The notes: generated from the letters alone by a model not told the origin. A DNA stretch of 64,000 bases from Paenibacillus herberti (GCF_002233675.1 NZ_NMUQ01000001.1:1061938-1125937); one strand, 5' to 3'. Shown: positions 18,137 through 26,359, counted from the stretch's first letter. A program made the numbers and translations.

Positions 18137-18231
18137 ATATCCAAGCAATGGTATAATAAGGACTTGGAATTAAAGAAATCGGCGTAAGCCGCATCGATCT
18201 ATATACAGAATGAGACAGGAGCGAATTCGCA

Positions 18232-18729
18232 ATGGCAGAACAGCATACCGCGAAGCCAACAGCAGACGGCACGCACGCGAGCATTCACAATCATGGTCCT
18301 AATTGTCCGGTAGAAGTATTCGATACGCGTGAATTACTCATCCGCGATGATATTATGGAAAAAGCCCGCGAGCTTGCTGGACTTATCTACTCCTCCGATG
18401 AGGTGCAGCAATTCCGCAAAGCGGAGATCCAGATTAAGGGCAATGATAGAGTACAGACGCTGATGGCAGGTCTGAAAAAAAAGCAAAAAGAGCTTGTCGC
18501 TTTTGAACAGACTTTTAAAAACCCTAATATGGTACAGAAAATAGAAGGCGAAATGGATTCACTCCAAAACGAGTTGGATGGAATCCCGATTGTTGGCCAG
18601 TTCCAGCAAAGCCAGACGGATATCAATTATTTGCTGCAAATGGTCGTATCCATTATTCAGGACACGGTTGCGGAAAAAATTACGCTCGACGGAGTTCGGC
18701 CGGAAGATCCGGAAAGCTGCGACGAGTAG
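18232..18729 (+). CDS. ricA: RicA/YmcA (YlbF-YmcA family) protein
   Basis: This 165-residue, mostly helical protein matches the YlbF/YmcA family over residues about 38-150 (IMEKARELAGLIYSSDEVQQF near the start of the domain, then a charged helix and IVGQFQQSQTDINYLLQMV). In B. subtilis RicA (YmcA) acts with RicF and RicT as a complex with iron-sulfur clusters that affects phosphorelay and RNase Y-dependent mRNA processing. Here it has a roughly 35-residue His-rich N-terminal extension (HASIHNHGPNCPVE) and a C-terminal Cys (ESCDE), which could be cluster ligands. In Bacillus ricA follows miaB, but miaB is absent here. Confidence 0.8.
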   Translation: MAEQHTAKPTADGTHASIHNHGPNCPVEVFDTRELLIRDDIMEKARELAGLIYSSDEVQQFRKAEIQIKGNDRVQTLMAGLKKKQKELVAFEQTFKNPNMVQKIEGEMDSLQNELDGIPIVGQFQQSQTDINYLLQMVVSIIQDTVAEKITLDGVRPEDPESCDE

Positions 18730-18777
18730 AGTTATAGGACTGTCTGAATAATTCAATGGGAGAGGAGCAATTACATC

Positions 18778-19941
18778 ATGAGACCATTCGTATACCATAA
18801 TCCAACGAGACTTTATTTCGGTGCAGAGCAGCTGCAGAATCTTACGAAGGAAGCGGACAAGCTCGGCAAAAATGTGCTGCTCGTGTACGGCGGCGGCAGC
18901 ATTAAGCGTAGCGGCCTGTATGATGAGGTGCTGAAGACTCTTGCAGAGGCTGGTTGCACTGTCACGGAGCTGGCTGGAGTAGAGCCTAACCCGCGACTGT
19001 CTACAGTCCATCGCGGAGCCCAGTTATGCCGTGCGCACAATGTGGACTGGGTGCTGGCTGTTGGCGGCGGAAGTACGCTGGACTGCGGCAAGGCGATTGT
19101 GGCGTCAGCCCGCTATGAGGGCAACTTCTGGGACATCGTCAGCCGCAAGGTTGTTGTGAAGGAAGCTCTCCCGCTCGGCACAATCCTGACGCTTGCTGCT
19201 ACGGGCAGCGAGATGAACAGCGGCTCGGTCATAACCAACGAGGAAACAGAGGAGAAATGGGGTTGGGGCAGCCCGCTTACTTTCCCTCGTTTCTCCATCC
19301 TTGATCCGAAGTACACGGCAACGGCGCCAAAAGACCACACTGTCTACGGTATGGTTGATATGATGTCGCATGTATTAGAGCAATACTTCCATCATGATGC
19401 TTTGACGCCGGTTCAGGACGGGTTCTGTGAATCCGTAATGCGCGCAGTCGTCGAGACGGCTCCAAAACTGATTGAGGATCTTGACAATCTAGAGCATCGC
19501 GGAACGATTTTGTACTCCGGAACGATGGCGCTGAACGGCGTTCTTGCTATGGGAGCGCTTGGCGATTGGGCCAACCATAGCATGGAGCATGCCGTGTCTG
19601 CGGTGTACGACATTCCGCATGGTGGCGGCTTAGCGATTCTGTTCCCGAACTGGATGACCTATGTGCTGGATGACAATGTCGGCCGCTTCAAGCAGTTCGC
19701 CGTTGGAGTGTTCGGCGTGAATCCAGAGGGCAAGAGCGATCGGGAAACGGCCGAAGAGGGTATTCGTCGCCTTCGCGAGTTCTGGAACTCAATCGGCGCT
19801 CCATCGAGACTGTCCGATTACAATATCGACGACAGTCGCCTGGAAGACATGGCTGAAAAGGCGGTTCCCGGCGAGACGATCGGCAACTTCCGCAAGCTTA
19901 CTAAGGAAGATGTGCTGGCGATTTATCGCTTGTCGCTGTAG
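18778..19941 (+). CDS. Iron-containing alcohol dehydrogenase (BdhA/YugJ type)
   Basis: This is a 387-residue group III alcohol dehydrogenase, probably an NAD(P)H-dependent butanol or long-chain alcohol dehydrogenase. Seen are the nucleotide-binding glycine motif [14 protein letters not shown] near residue 92, [14 protein letters not shown] near 139, and the iron ligands in [13 protein letters not shown] (Asp/His, near 193) and in [18 protein letters not shown] (His pair, near 264-282). It starts 48 bp after ricA with GAGAGGAG before the ATG. Its last 23 bases, including the stop region, are repeated immediately downstream. Confidence 0.92.
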   Translation: MRPFVYHNPTRLYFGAEQLQNLTKEADKLGKNVLLVYGGGSIKRSGLYDEVLKTLAEAGCTVTELAGVEPNPRLSTVHRGAQLCRAHNVDWVLAVGGGSTLDCGKAIVASARYEGNFWDIVSRKVVVKEALPLGTILTLAATGSEMNSGSVITNEETEEKWGWGSPLTFPRFSILDPKYTATAPKDHTVYGMVDMMSHVLEQYFHHDALTPVQDGFCESVMRAVVETAPKLIEDLDNLEHRGTILYSGTMALNGVLAMGALGDWANHSMEHAVSAVYDIPHGGGLAILFPNWMTYVLDDNVGRFKQFAVGVFGVNPEGKSDRETAEEGIRRLREFWNSIGAPSRLSDYNIDDSRLEDMAEKAVPGETIGNFRKLTKEDVLAIYRLSL

Positions 19942-19983
19942 GAGATATGCCAGCGAGCGAGCGATTTATCGCTTGTCGCTGTA
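19918..19983. repeat. Duplicated 3' end of the alcohol dehydrogenase gene
   Basis: The 23-bp segment covering the last codons of the gene (19918-19940) recurs exactly at 19961-19983, a 43-bp period. The second copy lies wholly past the stop codon. Confidence 0.9.
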
Positions 19984-19988
19984 ATTGT

Positions 19989-20034
19989 ACAAACAAACAG
20001 CCGCGCAGAAATTTCTGCGCGGCTGTTTGTTTGT
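19989..20034. terminator. Bidirectional terminator, 46-bp perfect palindrome
   Basis: Every base from 19989 to 20034 pairs with its mirror position (23-bp arms, no loop bases, core GCAGAAATTTCTGC). The arms end in A-rich and T-rich runs, so it should stop transcription from both the alcohol dehydrogenase (plus) and bioY (minus). Confidence 0.85.
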
Positions 20035-20059
20035 TAGGGTTGCGGGTAATGCTGCGGAC

Positions 20060-20160
20060 TCCGTGCCGCAAGCGGTGAGGCTTAGGCTGCGGGAACTGTC
20101 GGGACAGCTGTACTGGTGCGAATTCCGTGCCCGCAAGCGGTAAGGCTTAGGCTGCGGGAG
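20060..20160. repeat. Duplicated 3' end of bioY
   Basis: The region around the bioY stop (20125-20160) is repeated at 20061-20095 with two differences (CCGTGCCGCAAGCGGTGAGG versus CCGTGCCCGCAAGCGGTAAG). The copies are 65 bp apart and the outer copy is downstream of bioY. Confidence 0.85.
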
Positions 20161-20761
20161 CAGCGGGGAAAGCCTTGCTGCTGTGGCGCAGCAGACGGAG
20201 GGAAGGTAAGTAAGAGCGAAGCGCAACTGCCGCCGCGGCTGCGACGATATTTTTGAGCAAATCGGGAACTAGGAACGGATAACAGCCACCGTTCATCGCA
20301 GAGGAAAAGCTCAGGTCGGCGGCATGCATTAACCAAGGAATACCACCTACATAGGCCATAAGCGAACCGACAACTTCCATCACGATAAAGACGAGCAGGA
20401 ATGTCATGAAATAGCTTCGATTGCCTGCACCGGCCAAAATTCTCGGCACGATAAGACCGATAATGAAGGCACAGATAGGGAAAATCCACAAGAAGCCGGC
20501 TGTTGGTCCAGCTAGTAAGGCGAGTCCTCCTTGGCCATAAATCATTGGTAGACCTGTTGCTGTCAGGGCGTAAACGAGGACGATGCTGAGAAATCCATCC
20601 CTTGCACCTAGAAAAGCGCCGGCAAGTGCGACGGCCATCGTTTGTAGGGTGAAAGGAATGGGCGATACGCCAATTTGGATCTGGATCGAGCTGAACAGCA
20701 CGAATAGAGCTGCAAACAGGGCAATAAACACAATTCTGCGCAGCGGGGATACGGACGACAT
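20147..20761 (-). CDS. bioY: BioY family biotin ECF transporter S component
   Basis: BioY is the membrane protein that binds biotin. This 204-residue protein has about six hydrophobic helices. It has family landmarks GVSPIPFTLQTMAVALAGAF near residue 31, IYGQGGLALLAGPTAGFLW near 73, and GGIPWLMHA near 118. The C terminus is extended by a Ser/Ala-rich tail (HSSKAFPAAPAA) compared with typical BioY. The start at 20761 is preceded (minus strand) by AAAGGAGC. It is divergent from the fused ECF energy module at 20914, and a BirA-like operator lies between them, which strongly supports biotin as the substrate. Confidence 0.95.
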   Translation of the reverse strand: MSSVSPLRRIVFIALFAALFVLFSSIQIQIGVSPIPFTLQTMAVALAGAFLGARDGFLSIVLVYALTATGLPMIYGQGGLALLAGPTAGFLWIFPICAFIIGLIVPRILAGAGNRSYFMTFLLVFIVMEVVGSLMAYVGGIPWLMHAADLSFSSAMNGGCYPFLVPDLLKNIVAAAAAVALRSYLPSLRLLRHSSKAFPAAPAA

Positions 20762-20796
20762 AACTATTTCGCTCCTTTGGAAATTGAAGATTGATA

Positions 20797-20828
20797 TGTT
20801 AACTACTATCTGATAGATTTGGTTAACA
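20797..20828. promoter_or_regulatory. BirA-like operator in the bioY / ECF intergenic region
   Basis: TGTTAAC (20797-20803) and its inverse GTTAACA (20822-20828) are 18 bp apart. This is the shape of the Firmicutes BirA operator, with GTTAAC-type half-sites. It lies 36 bp upstream of bioY and 86 bp upstream of the ECF fusion, so it can repress bioY and possibly both genes when biotin is plentiful. Confidence 0.75.
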
Positions 20829-20913
20829 AAACGGATTGTAGCATAGCGCCGAGGCTTTGAGAAGCCGGGAGGCCCAACTTTTTCCGAAACCTTGGCTGGA
20901 GGCTTAATAGCGA

Positions 20914-23760
20914 ATGATTAGTATGGAAGAGACTGCGGAAGATCAGGCGAAATCTCCTTTGCTGGAGCTGATCCAGCATAAGGTAGAGGCAGCTTTGGGA
21001 GATTCGATGAAAACGATCCTTGGCCCAGTGACGTTGTCGGTCAGGCAGGGAGAATGGATCGTTTTGACTGGACGAAACGGTTGTGGGAAATCGACGCTGC
21101 TTCGGGAGCTAGCGGGGCTCGGTTCCTTACCAGACGGGAATCACCTTCGACGATTGGTTGCTGCCCCTTATGATAGGAGGCCTTTTCCGATCGTGTTGCA
21201 AAGGCCGGATGCGGCGTTGGCAGGCTCGACAGCTTGGGAAGATCTCGTGCTGACGCTGGAGTATGCGGGCGTTGAAGGAAGTCTTATAGGGCAGCTGACC
21301 ACGCAAACACTGGCTTCCTTTAAGCTGCTGGAGCTTGCTCATGTTCCGGTAGATCAGCTTTCCGGTGGCCAGAAGCAGTTGGTTGCAATTGCAGGAGCGG
21401 TTGCTGCTGGCTCTCCTATGCTGTTGTTCGACGAGGCGACTTCGATGCTGGATGCAGATTCTGCCGTGCTCGTCCGTGCTCGTGTCCGCGAGCTTCATGC
21501 AGAGGGAAGAACAATCGTATGGGCGACCCAGAAGCTGGAGGAGTTGCAGCGGAACGATCGGGTAGTCTCGTTGCGGGACGGCTTCATCACATTTGACGGA
21601 GTGGCCGAGCTATTTATGGAGAGGAACGGCGCTGGTGATGGTTCCTTTTGCGAGCAGGCAGGGTTAAAACCACCCTATGTTGTTGAAACAGCATGGGAGC
21701 TGCAGGAGCTTGGATGGCCGCTGTTGCGCTTGCCGCTGTCACCGGAAGAACTGGGTGAGGGAGTTAGGGGAGCGGGTCCTAGCGCTGGGTGGCGGTTTGA
21801 ACCCGGTGGATTGGAGGATGCTGAGATTAAGGGGGCGGGTGCTAGCGTTGGGAGGCAGTCTGCTCCCGGTAAATGGGCGGGTGCTGAGGTAGAGTCAAAG
21901 ATTGATTCGCCAGGGATGGCGAAGTCTTTGGGAGCAGTTGAAGTAATGGAAGCTATGGAGGCAACGGAATCGATAGATGCGTTGAAAGCGGCGGAAGCAA
22001 TAAAAGCAATAAAAGCAATAAAAGCAATAGAAGCAATAGAAGCAATAGAAGCAATAGAAGCAATAGAAGCAATGAAAGCGGCGGCTGAGTGGCCTGTTTC
22101 GGATCGTGAGGAAGATCTGGTTCTGGAGCAGTTTTTACCAGATGCTGCTGCAGGGCGGGAAGAATCTAGCACAAGTATGAGCTTTCGTTCAGGGGCGATC
22201 ACGCTTCTGCTGGGAAGTAACGGCTCCGGAAAGTCGACGCTGTTAGAATCGCTGGCCGGGCTGCGCAAACCTGCTGCTGGGTTGATTCGCTATGGCAGCT
22301 TACCATTATGGGGGGAGAAGAAACCGGATAAACGAGCGTTGCAGCAACTTGGCATCACGCTTCAGCAATCTGAAACTCAGTGGTTCGCCCGCACGGTGCG
22401 GGAGGAAATGGAGTACTCATTAAAGCCTTATCGGTTGCAAACCGATGAGAGGAAGCTGAGAAGTGCTGAGGCTCTTGAGGAGGTTGGGTTGCCTACGGCC
22501 ATTTTAGAGCAGGACCCTTGGACGCTGAGTGGCGGACAGCAAAGGCGCCTGGCGCTAGCCTGCGTTCTTGCTTGCCAGCCGCAATGGCTGTTGCTTGACG
22601 AGCCGACGGCCGGCTTGGATGTGGAAGGATTGGGGCGCCTGAGAGGTATCCTTCAGGCGCATAAGGCTACTGGCCGCAGCGTTGTTGCGGCGGTGCATGG
22701 GCTGGAGGCGCTGCTGCCGATCGCCGATGAGGTCGCCGTCATGGAAGGCGGCCGCATCCGTGAGCTGCTGTCAGCAGCCGAGTACACGCTGCGGCTTGCC
22801 AGCGCCGTCGGGCCGGCAGCGCCGCCAGCGCTCCGCGCAGCGGCGCTGGCAGGCGCGCCCGCTGCTGGCGGCGAGCTATGGCCGCCGCCGAAGGCGCTAG
22901 CCGCGCGGCTAGCTGCCGCGTGGGCAGAGCCCGCGGCAGAGCCCGCGCCCGCGGCAGAGCCCGCGGCAGAGCCCGCGGCAGAGCCCGCGCCCGCGGCAGA
23001 GCCCGCGCCTGCGGCGGAGCCTACTCCCGCGGTGGCTTTGCCTGATCCGCGGGCGCTCATCGCTGGCTACCTGCTGGTAGCCAGCGGCATTATGGCCCAG
23101 AGCAACTGGGCCGGCGTGCTGGCCGCGACATTCGCGGCCGCTGCCCTGGTGTTCCCGCATCGCAAGCGTATTGCGCCGTATGTGCCGGCTTTACGCGGAT
23201 ACGCGATCATCACATTGCTCCTGGCTGCTGTGGCAGGCTTGAGAGTAGGTCCGCTCGGCTTTGACAGCGCTCAAGCGCTCGATACGATGCTCAAGCTCAC
23301 CCGCTTGCTGGCGGTCATGATGCTCGGCTTACCGCTTCTTTCGCTGATCCCGCCGTTCCGCATGCAGCGCGCGGCAGATCAGCTGCTTTCGCCGTTTGCC
23401 CGGCTTGGCTTGCCCGTGTCGCGCATTACGCTGGCCATATCGCTAATGTTCCGCTTCCTACCTTTGCTCGCTGCGGAGTGGCAGCGCTATGCGAGAATCG
23501 CTTCGGCGAGGGGCAAGCTGCCCACCCAGCCAGGCAAGGTTCCGCCCCGAATGATGGCCAGCATCGTCATTCCGTTTCTATTATCGCTGCTGCGCCTCGG
23601 CGATGCTGTGGCGGACGCGCTCGAAGCCCGCGGCTTCGGGCATGGCGCGAACAACAAAACAATGGCCTTTCGGCTACGCTTTAGACGAAGCGATCTCAAC
23701 TTGATCATAGGCGCCTTCGCGCTATGGTTGTCGCTTTATGCCTTATCGCGCCTGCTATAG
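20914..23760 (+). CDS. Fused ECF transporter energy module: EcfA - EcfA' - EcfT in one chain
   Basis: This 948-residue protein joins three normally separate ECF subunits. ATPase domain 1 has Walker A GRNGCGKST (53-61), signature LSGGQ (149-153) and Walker B MLLFDEAT (169-176). ATPase domain 2 has Walker A GSNGSGKST (434-442), signature LSGGQQRR (538-545) and Walker B WLLLDEPT (about 558). The EcfT membrane domain (about 705-948) has several hydrophobic helices and the two coupling Ala-Arg-Gly motifs (ASARGK and EARGFG). Linkers are low complexity: an AIK/AIE nine-base repeat between the ATPases and an Ala-Glu-Pro repeat before EcfT. With divergent bioY it would form a complete two-gene biotin importer. 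Fused double ATPases are known (YkoD); a triple fusion is unusual. Confidence 0.9.
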   Translation: MISMEETAEDQAKSPLLELIQHKVEAALGDSMKTILGPVTLSVRQGEWIVLTGRNGCGKSTLLRELAGLGSLPDGNHLRRLVAAPYDRRPFPIVLQRPDAALAGSTAWEDLVLTLEYAGVEGSLIGQLTTQTLASFKLLELAHVPVDQLSGGQKQLVAIAGAVAAGSPMLLFDEATSMLDADSAVLVRARVRELHAEGRTIVWATQKLEELQRNDRVVSLRDGFITFDGVAELFMERNGAGDGSFCEQAGLKPPYVVETAWELQELGWPLLRLPLSPEELGEGVRGAGPSAGWRFEPGGLEDAEIKGAGASVGRQSAPGKWAGAEVESKIDSPGMAKSLGAVEVMEAMEATESIDALKAAEAIKAIKAIKAIEAIEAIEAIEAIEAMKAAAEWPVSDREEDLVLEQFLPDAAAGREESSTSMSFRSGAITLLLGSNGSGKSTLLESLAGLRKPAAGLIRYGSLPLWGEKKPDKRALQQLGITLQQSETQWFARTVREEMEYSLKPYRLQTDERKLRSAEALEEVGLPTAILEQDPWTLSGGQQRRLALACVLACQPQWLLLDEPTAGLDVEGLGRLRGILQAHKATGRSVVAAVHGLEALLPIADEVAVMEGGRIRELLSAAEYTLRLASAVGPAAPPALRAAALAGAPAAGGELWPPPKALAARLAAAWAEPAAEPAPAAEPAAEPAAEPAPAAEPAPAAEPTPAVALPDPRALIAGYLLVASGIMAQSNWAGVLAATFAAAALVFPHRKRIAPYVPALRGYAIITLLLAAVAGLRVGPLGFDSAQALDTMLKLTRLLAVMMLGLPLLSLIPPFRMQRAADQLLSPFARLGLPVSRITLAISLMFRFLPLLAAEWQRYARIASARGKLPTQPGKVPPRMMASIVIPFLLSLLRLGDAVADALEARGFGHGANNKTMAFRLRFRRSDLNLIIGAFALWLSLYALSRLL
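21997..22077. repeat. 9-bp in-frame minisatellite (AIK/AIE repeats)
   Basis: Nine copies of GCAATAAAA or GCAATAGAA (last GCAATGAAA) encode Ala-Ile-Lys/Glu in the linker between the two ATPase domains of the ECF fusion. Confidence 0.95.
22924..23033. repeat. 12-bp in-frame minisatellite (Ala-Glu-Pro-Ala repeats)
   Basis: Repeats of GCAGAGCCCGCG, with some 18-bp variants holding an extra CCCGCG, encode the linker between the second ATPase domain and the EcfT domain. Confidence 0.9.
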
Positions 23761-23990
23761 TTGCCGCTCAAGTCAAGTCGCTGCTCCTATATCTGTCGCT
23801 TTATGCCTTATCGCGCCTGCTATAGTTGCCGCTCAAGTCAAGTCGCTGCTCCTATATCTGTCGCTTTATGCCTTATCGCGTCTTCTATAGTTGTCGCACA
23901 AGTCCTACCGCTCCTCCTACAACTGTCGCTCAAGCCTTACCGCGCCATCTATAGCTGAAGCTCCATGTCTTATCACGCCATCTATAGCTA
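23729..23990. repeat. 65-bp tandem repeat array duplicating the 3' end of the ECF fusion gene
   Basis: TCGCTTTATGCCTTATCGCG, from the last codons of the gene, starts at 23731 and recurs at 23796 and 23861. A diverged copy begins at 23926. The period is a constant 65 bp; the first two units are almost identical and later ones drift. The 398-bp gap up to the MFS gene consists mostly of this array. No gene is seen in it. Confidence 0.92.
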
Positions 23991-24159
23991 TCCCTTTACG
24001 GTTTCTCCGTCTTCCACAGTCGAGAAATCGCATACAAAGACAGCAAAATAGGATAACGAAAAGGGATGTACAGATGGGGCATGATCGCGGATAATGTGGT
24101 TGAAGCTTCTATTAGAAGCAGGAGACCTAGATTAATCGACGAAGCGAAGGTGCCTTAAC

Positions 24160-25401
24160 GTGGAAACAGAAGGACGACCGAACCGAGCGCGTTTATTGAA
24201 GTTCGGCATGGTTATGAGTCCAAGAGTCTGGCTCAATGCGCGGATTGACCTCGCCGCATCAGTTCTGTTCAGTTTGTTCAATGTTGTTATCAATCAGTTT
24301 TTCATCCCTTTTGCGCTCAAGCAGGGGGCAACCTACACCCAAGCGGGTCTGCTAGCTGCAGCGCCTGCGTTAGGACTCATTTTATCGCCGTTTTGGGCAG
24401 GACTGGTCGAGAGAGTCGGCCGCCCCAAGCCGTTTGTCGTTATTCCCAATTTAATCGGGCGACTTCTGATCTTTTTACCAGCACTGTTTCCGCATCCTGA
24501 GGTTTATGTTATAACTGCCTTTGTTTTTCATTTTCTGATGGGCATTCAAGCTCCAGCTTATGCGGCTCTCATTCCAAAAGTATACCCACCGGATCTGCGC
24601 GGCAGGCTGATGGGATATGTACGGATGGCATCTGGCTTGGTGATGATTCCGATGTCTTATGCAGTTGGTTTCTGGGCTGAATCATCCGGTCCATCGGGAC
24701 CTTTGATCGCCGCTTCTATAATGGGGGCAGTTTCCATCCTGCTTTTTGATACGATGAAGCTTCGCAAAGAGCCACGCCGCCAGATTTCCCCTCCGCGCTT
24801 CAATCTGCGCAATCAATGGGATCTGGTGCGGAGCAATCGGCCGCTCGCCGTATTTCTCGGAGCGACGATGTTCGCAGGTTTCGGCAACATGTTTGCGAAT
24901 CCCCTTTATCAGATCATGCAAGTGTCGGTGCTGGGGCTTTCCAATACGGAGATCGGTTTGACGCGTGTCGCTTACTTTACGGCGCTTCTGCTCACTTATC
25001 TGATTGCTGGCAGGCTTCTGGATCGCTTTGATATTCGCTATACATTGCTGGCAGGTATTGCCGCTTATGCGATTGTGCCGATGATTTACGGGTTAGGAGG
25101 CACTTTCTCAGCAGTCATTGCCGGGAATCTGATCCAAGGAATCGGAGAGGCGATCTGGGATATCGGCATTCTCGCCTTTATATTCCGGCTCGCGCCGGGT
25201 AGGGAAGGGATCGTGTTTTCGATCCATCTCATGCTGTTTGGCATCCGGGGGACAATCGGACCACTGCTCAGCACGGGCTTGTCGGAGCATCTATCGCTCA
25301 CCTGGATGCTGCTTGCCGCATCGGCTTGCGGCTGGATCGGTACGTTGCTATTCGTAGCGGGTTCTCGCAAAAGTTCCGCCGCAGCCGCCGCGGCAGATTG
25401 A
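24160..25401 (+). CDS. MFS transporter
   Basis: This 413-residue membrane protein has about twelve hydrophobic helices in two halves. Typical MFS loop features are the RVGRPKPFVV segment after helix 2 (residues 85-94) and a charged central loop near residue 205 (TMKLRKEPRRQI). The start is GTG 24160 after GAAGG; a later in-frame ATG near 24208 is an alternative. No close substrate hint comes from the sequence. The neighbour genes do not form an obvious pathway. The C terminus is Ala-rich (SSAAAAAAD). Confidence 0.85.
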   Translation: METEGRPNRARLLKFGMVMSPRVWLNARIDLAASVLFSLFNVVINQFFIPFALKQGATYTQAGLLAAAPALGLILSPFWAGLVERVGRPKPFVVIPNLIGRLLIFLPALFPHPEVYVITAFVFHFLMGIQAPAYAALIPKVYPPDLRGRLMGYVRMASGLVMIPMSYAVGFWAESSGPSGPLIAASIMGAVSILLFDTMKLRKEPRRQISPPRFNLRNQWDLVRSNRPLAVFLGATMFAGFGNMFANPLYQIMQVSVLGLSNTEIGLTRVAYFTALLLTYLIAGRLLDRFDIRYTLLAGIAAYAIVPMIYGLGGTFSAVIAGNLIQGIGEAIWDIGILAFIFRLAPGREGIVFSIHLMLFGIRGTIGPLLSTGLSEHLSLTWMLLAASACGWIGTLLFVAGSRKSSAAAAAAD

Positions 25402-25457
25402 CCTCAAATCCGGAAGCGTCGGCCTACGCTTAATAGAAAAACTACGTTCTCGCCGAA

Positions 25458-25486
25458 GTCCGGTCCTTTCCAGGCCGGGCTTTTTC
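25458..25486 (+). terminator. Intrinsic terminator after the MFS gene
   Basis: CCGGTCCT pairs with AGGCCGG (one bulged T) around TTCC, followed after GC by TTTTT. Confidence 0.6.
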
Positions 25487-25613
25487 GTTACCATTATCGC
25501 TCTGTTCACCGACTATTTGCTATTATGGATGCATTGGGGAACTTTTACAGAATGTAGTTCGTCTAGAGGTTAATGAACCTATCGCCGCAGGCGCGGCCAG
25601 AAAAGGAGCCGAA

Positions 25614-26177
25614 ATGAATACCGAGCCTGAACAAGTTCATCCCGACCAGGGTAGAAAAAAACAACGCCTGCTTCCAAAAGGAGCCGAAACGGTGGTTATG
25701 CTCCTCATGGCCATCCTGCTTTCCTTGTTAGTGCAGCAGTATGCCTTTGCGCAAACTGAGGTGCACAATATTAGCATGCAGTCGACGCTGAGCGAAGGAC
25801 AGAGGTTGCTGGAAAACAAGTTGGCCTACCGCTTCTCCTCCCCGCAGCGAGGGGATATCGCGATCATCAGCGGACCGGAGAGCGAGCTCCGACTTGTTAA
25901 ACGAATCGTGGCGCTCCCCGGTGAAAATGTGACGATAGATGGGGGCAAGCTGTTTATCAACGGCAAGCCGCTTGACGAGCCCTATGCTACAGGGAAGACG
26001 TATCCACTGACGCTTAGGCTGCCTTTTACCGTCCCGGAAGGTCATGTATTCGTACTTGGTGATAACCGAGAAAATAGCACGGACAGCCGCGAACTTGGTC
26101 CAGTACGGATTAGCAGCCTGGAGGGGAAAATCATTTTCCGGCTCTGGCCGATGAACAAACTGGGCACGGTGCATTAA
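25614..26177 (+). CDS. lepB: Signal peptidase I
   Basis: This is a 187-residue type I signal peptidase with one N-terminal membrane anchor (residues about 22-45). The catalytic Ser is S54 in ISMQSTL and the catalytic Lys is K96 in VKRIVALPGE. The conserved box VFVLGDNRENSTDSRELGPV follows near residue 145. The usual SMxPTL motif is SMQSTL here, with Ser in place of Pro, which is a less common variant. It would cleave secretory signal peptides on the outer membrane face. The region round its stop codon is duplicated downstream. Confidence 0.93.
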   Translation: MNTEPEQVHPDQGRKKQRLLPKGAETVVMLLMAILLSLLVQQYAFAQTEVHNISMQSTLSEGQRLLENKLAYRFSSPQRGDIAIISGPESELRLVKRIVALPGENVTIDGGKLFINGKPLDEPYATGKTYPLTLRLPFTVPEGHVFVLGDNRENSTDSRELGPVRISSLEGKIIFRLWPMNKLGTVH

Positions 26178-26220
26178 AGGTTTTCACACGCCTGGCACAG
26201 TCCATTAAAGTTCGTTCACA
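26159..26220. repeat. Duplicated 3' end of lepB
   Basis: CTGGGCACGGTGCATTAAAG at the end of lepB is echoed by CTGGCACAGTCCATTAAAG about 31 bp on, followed in both by TT-rich CAC sequence. The match is imperfect. Confidence 0.65.
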
Positions 26221-26359
26221 AGCTCAGCATATACGTCAACGTTCGTTAACCATCTCTACAACCGTACCTTAACATTTACCAGCCCGCTCAGCTTTCTCAT
26301 TTTAAATTGCTACACAGTAGCCCGCACCATCATCAACAAGCACCAAGAAGGAGGGTTTC

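Noticed and set aside
22653-23060. Minus-strand frames over the GC-rich Ala/Pro-encoding part of the ECF fusion
   Set aside because: These are Ala/Gly/Ser-rich shadow frames over the repeat; the plus-strand gene is clear.
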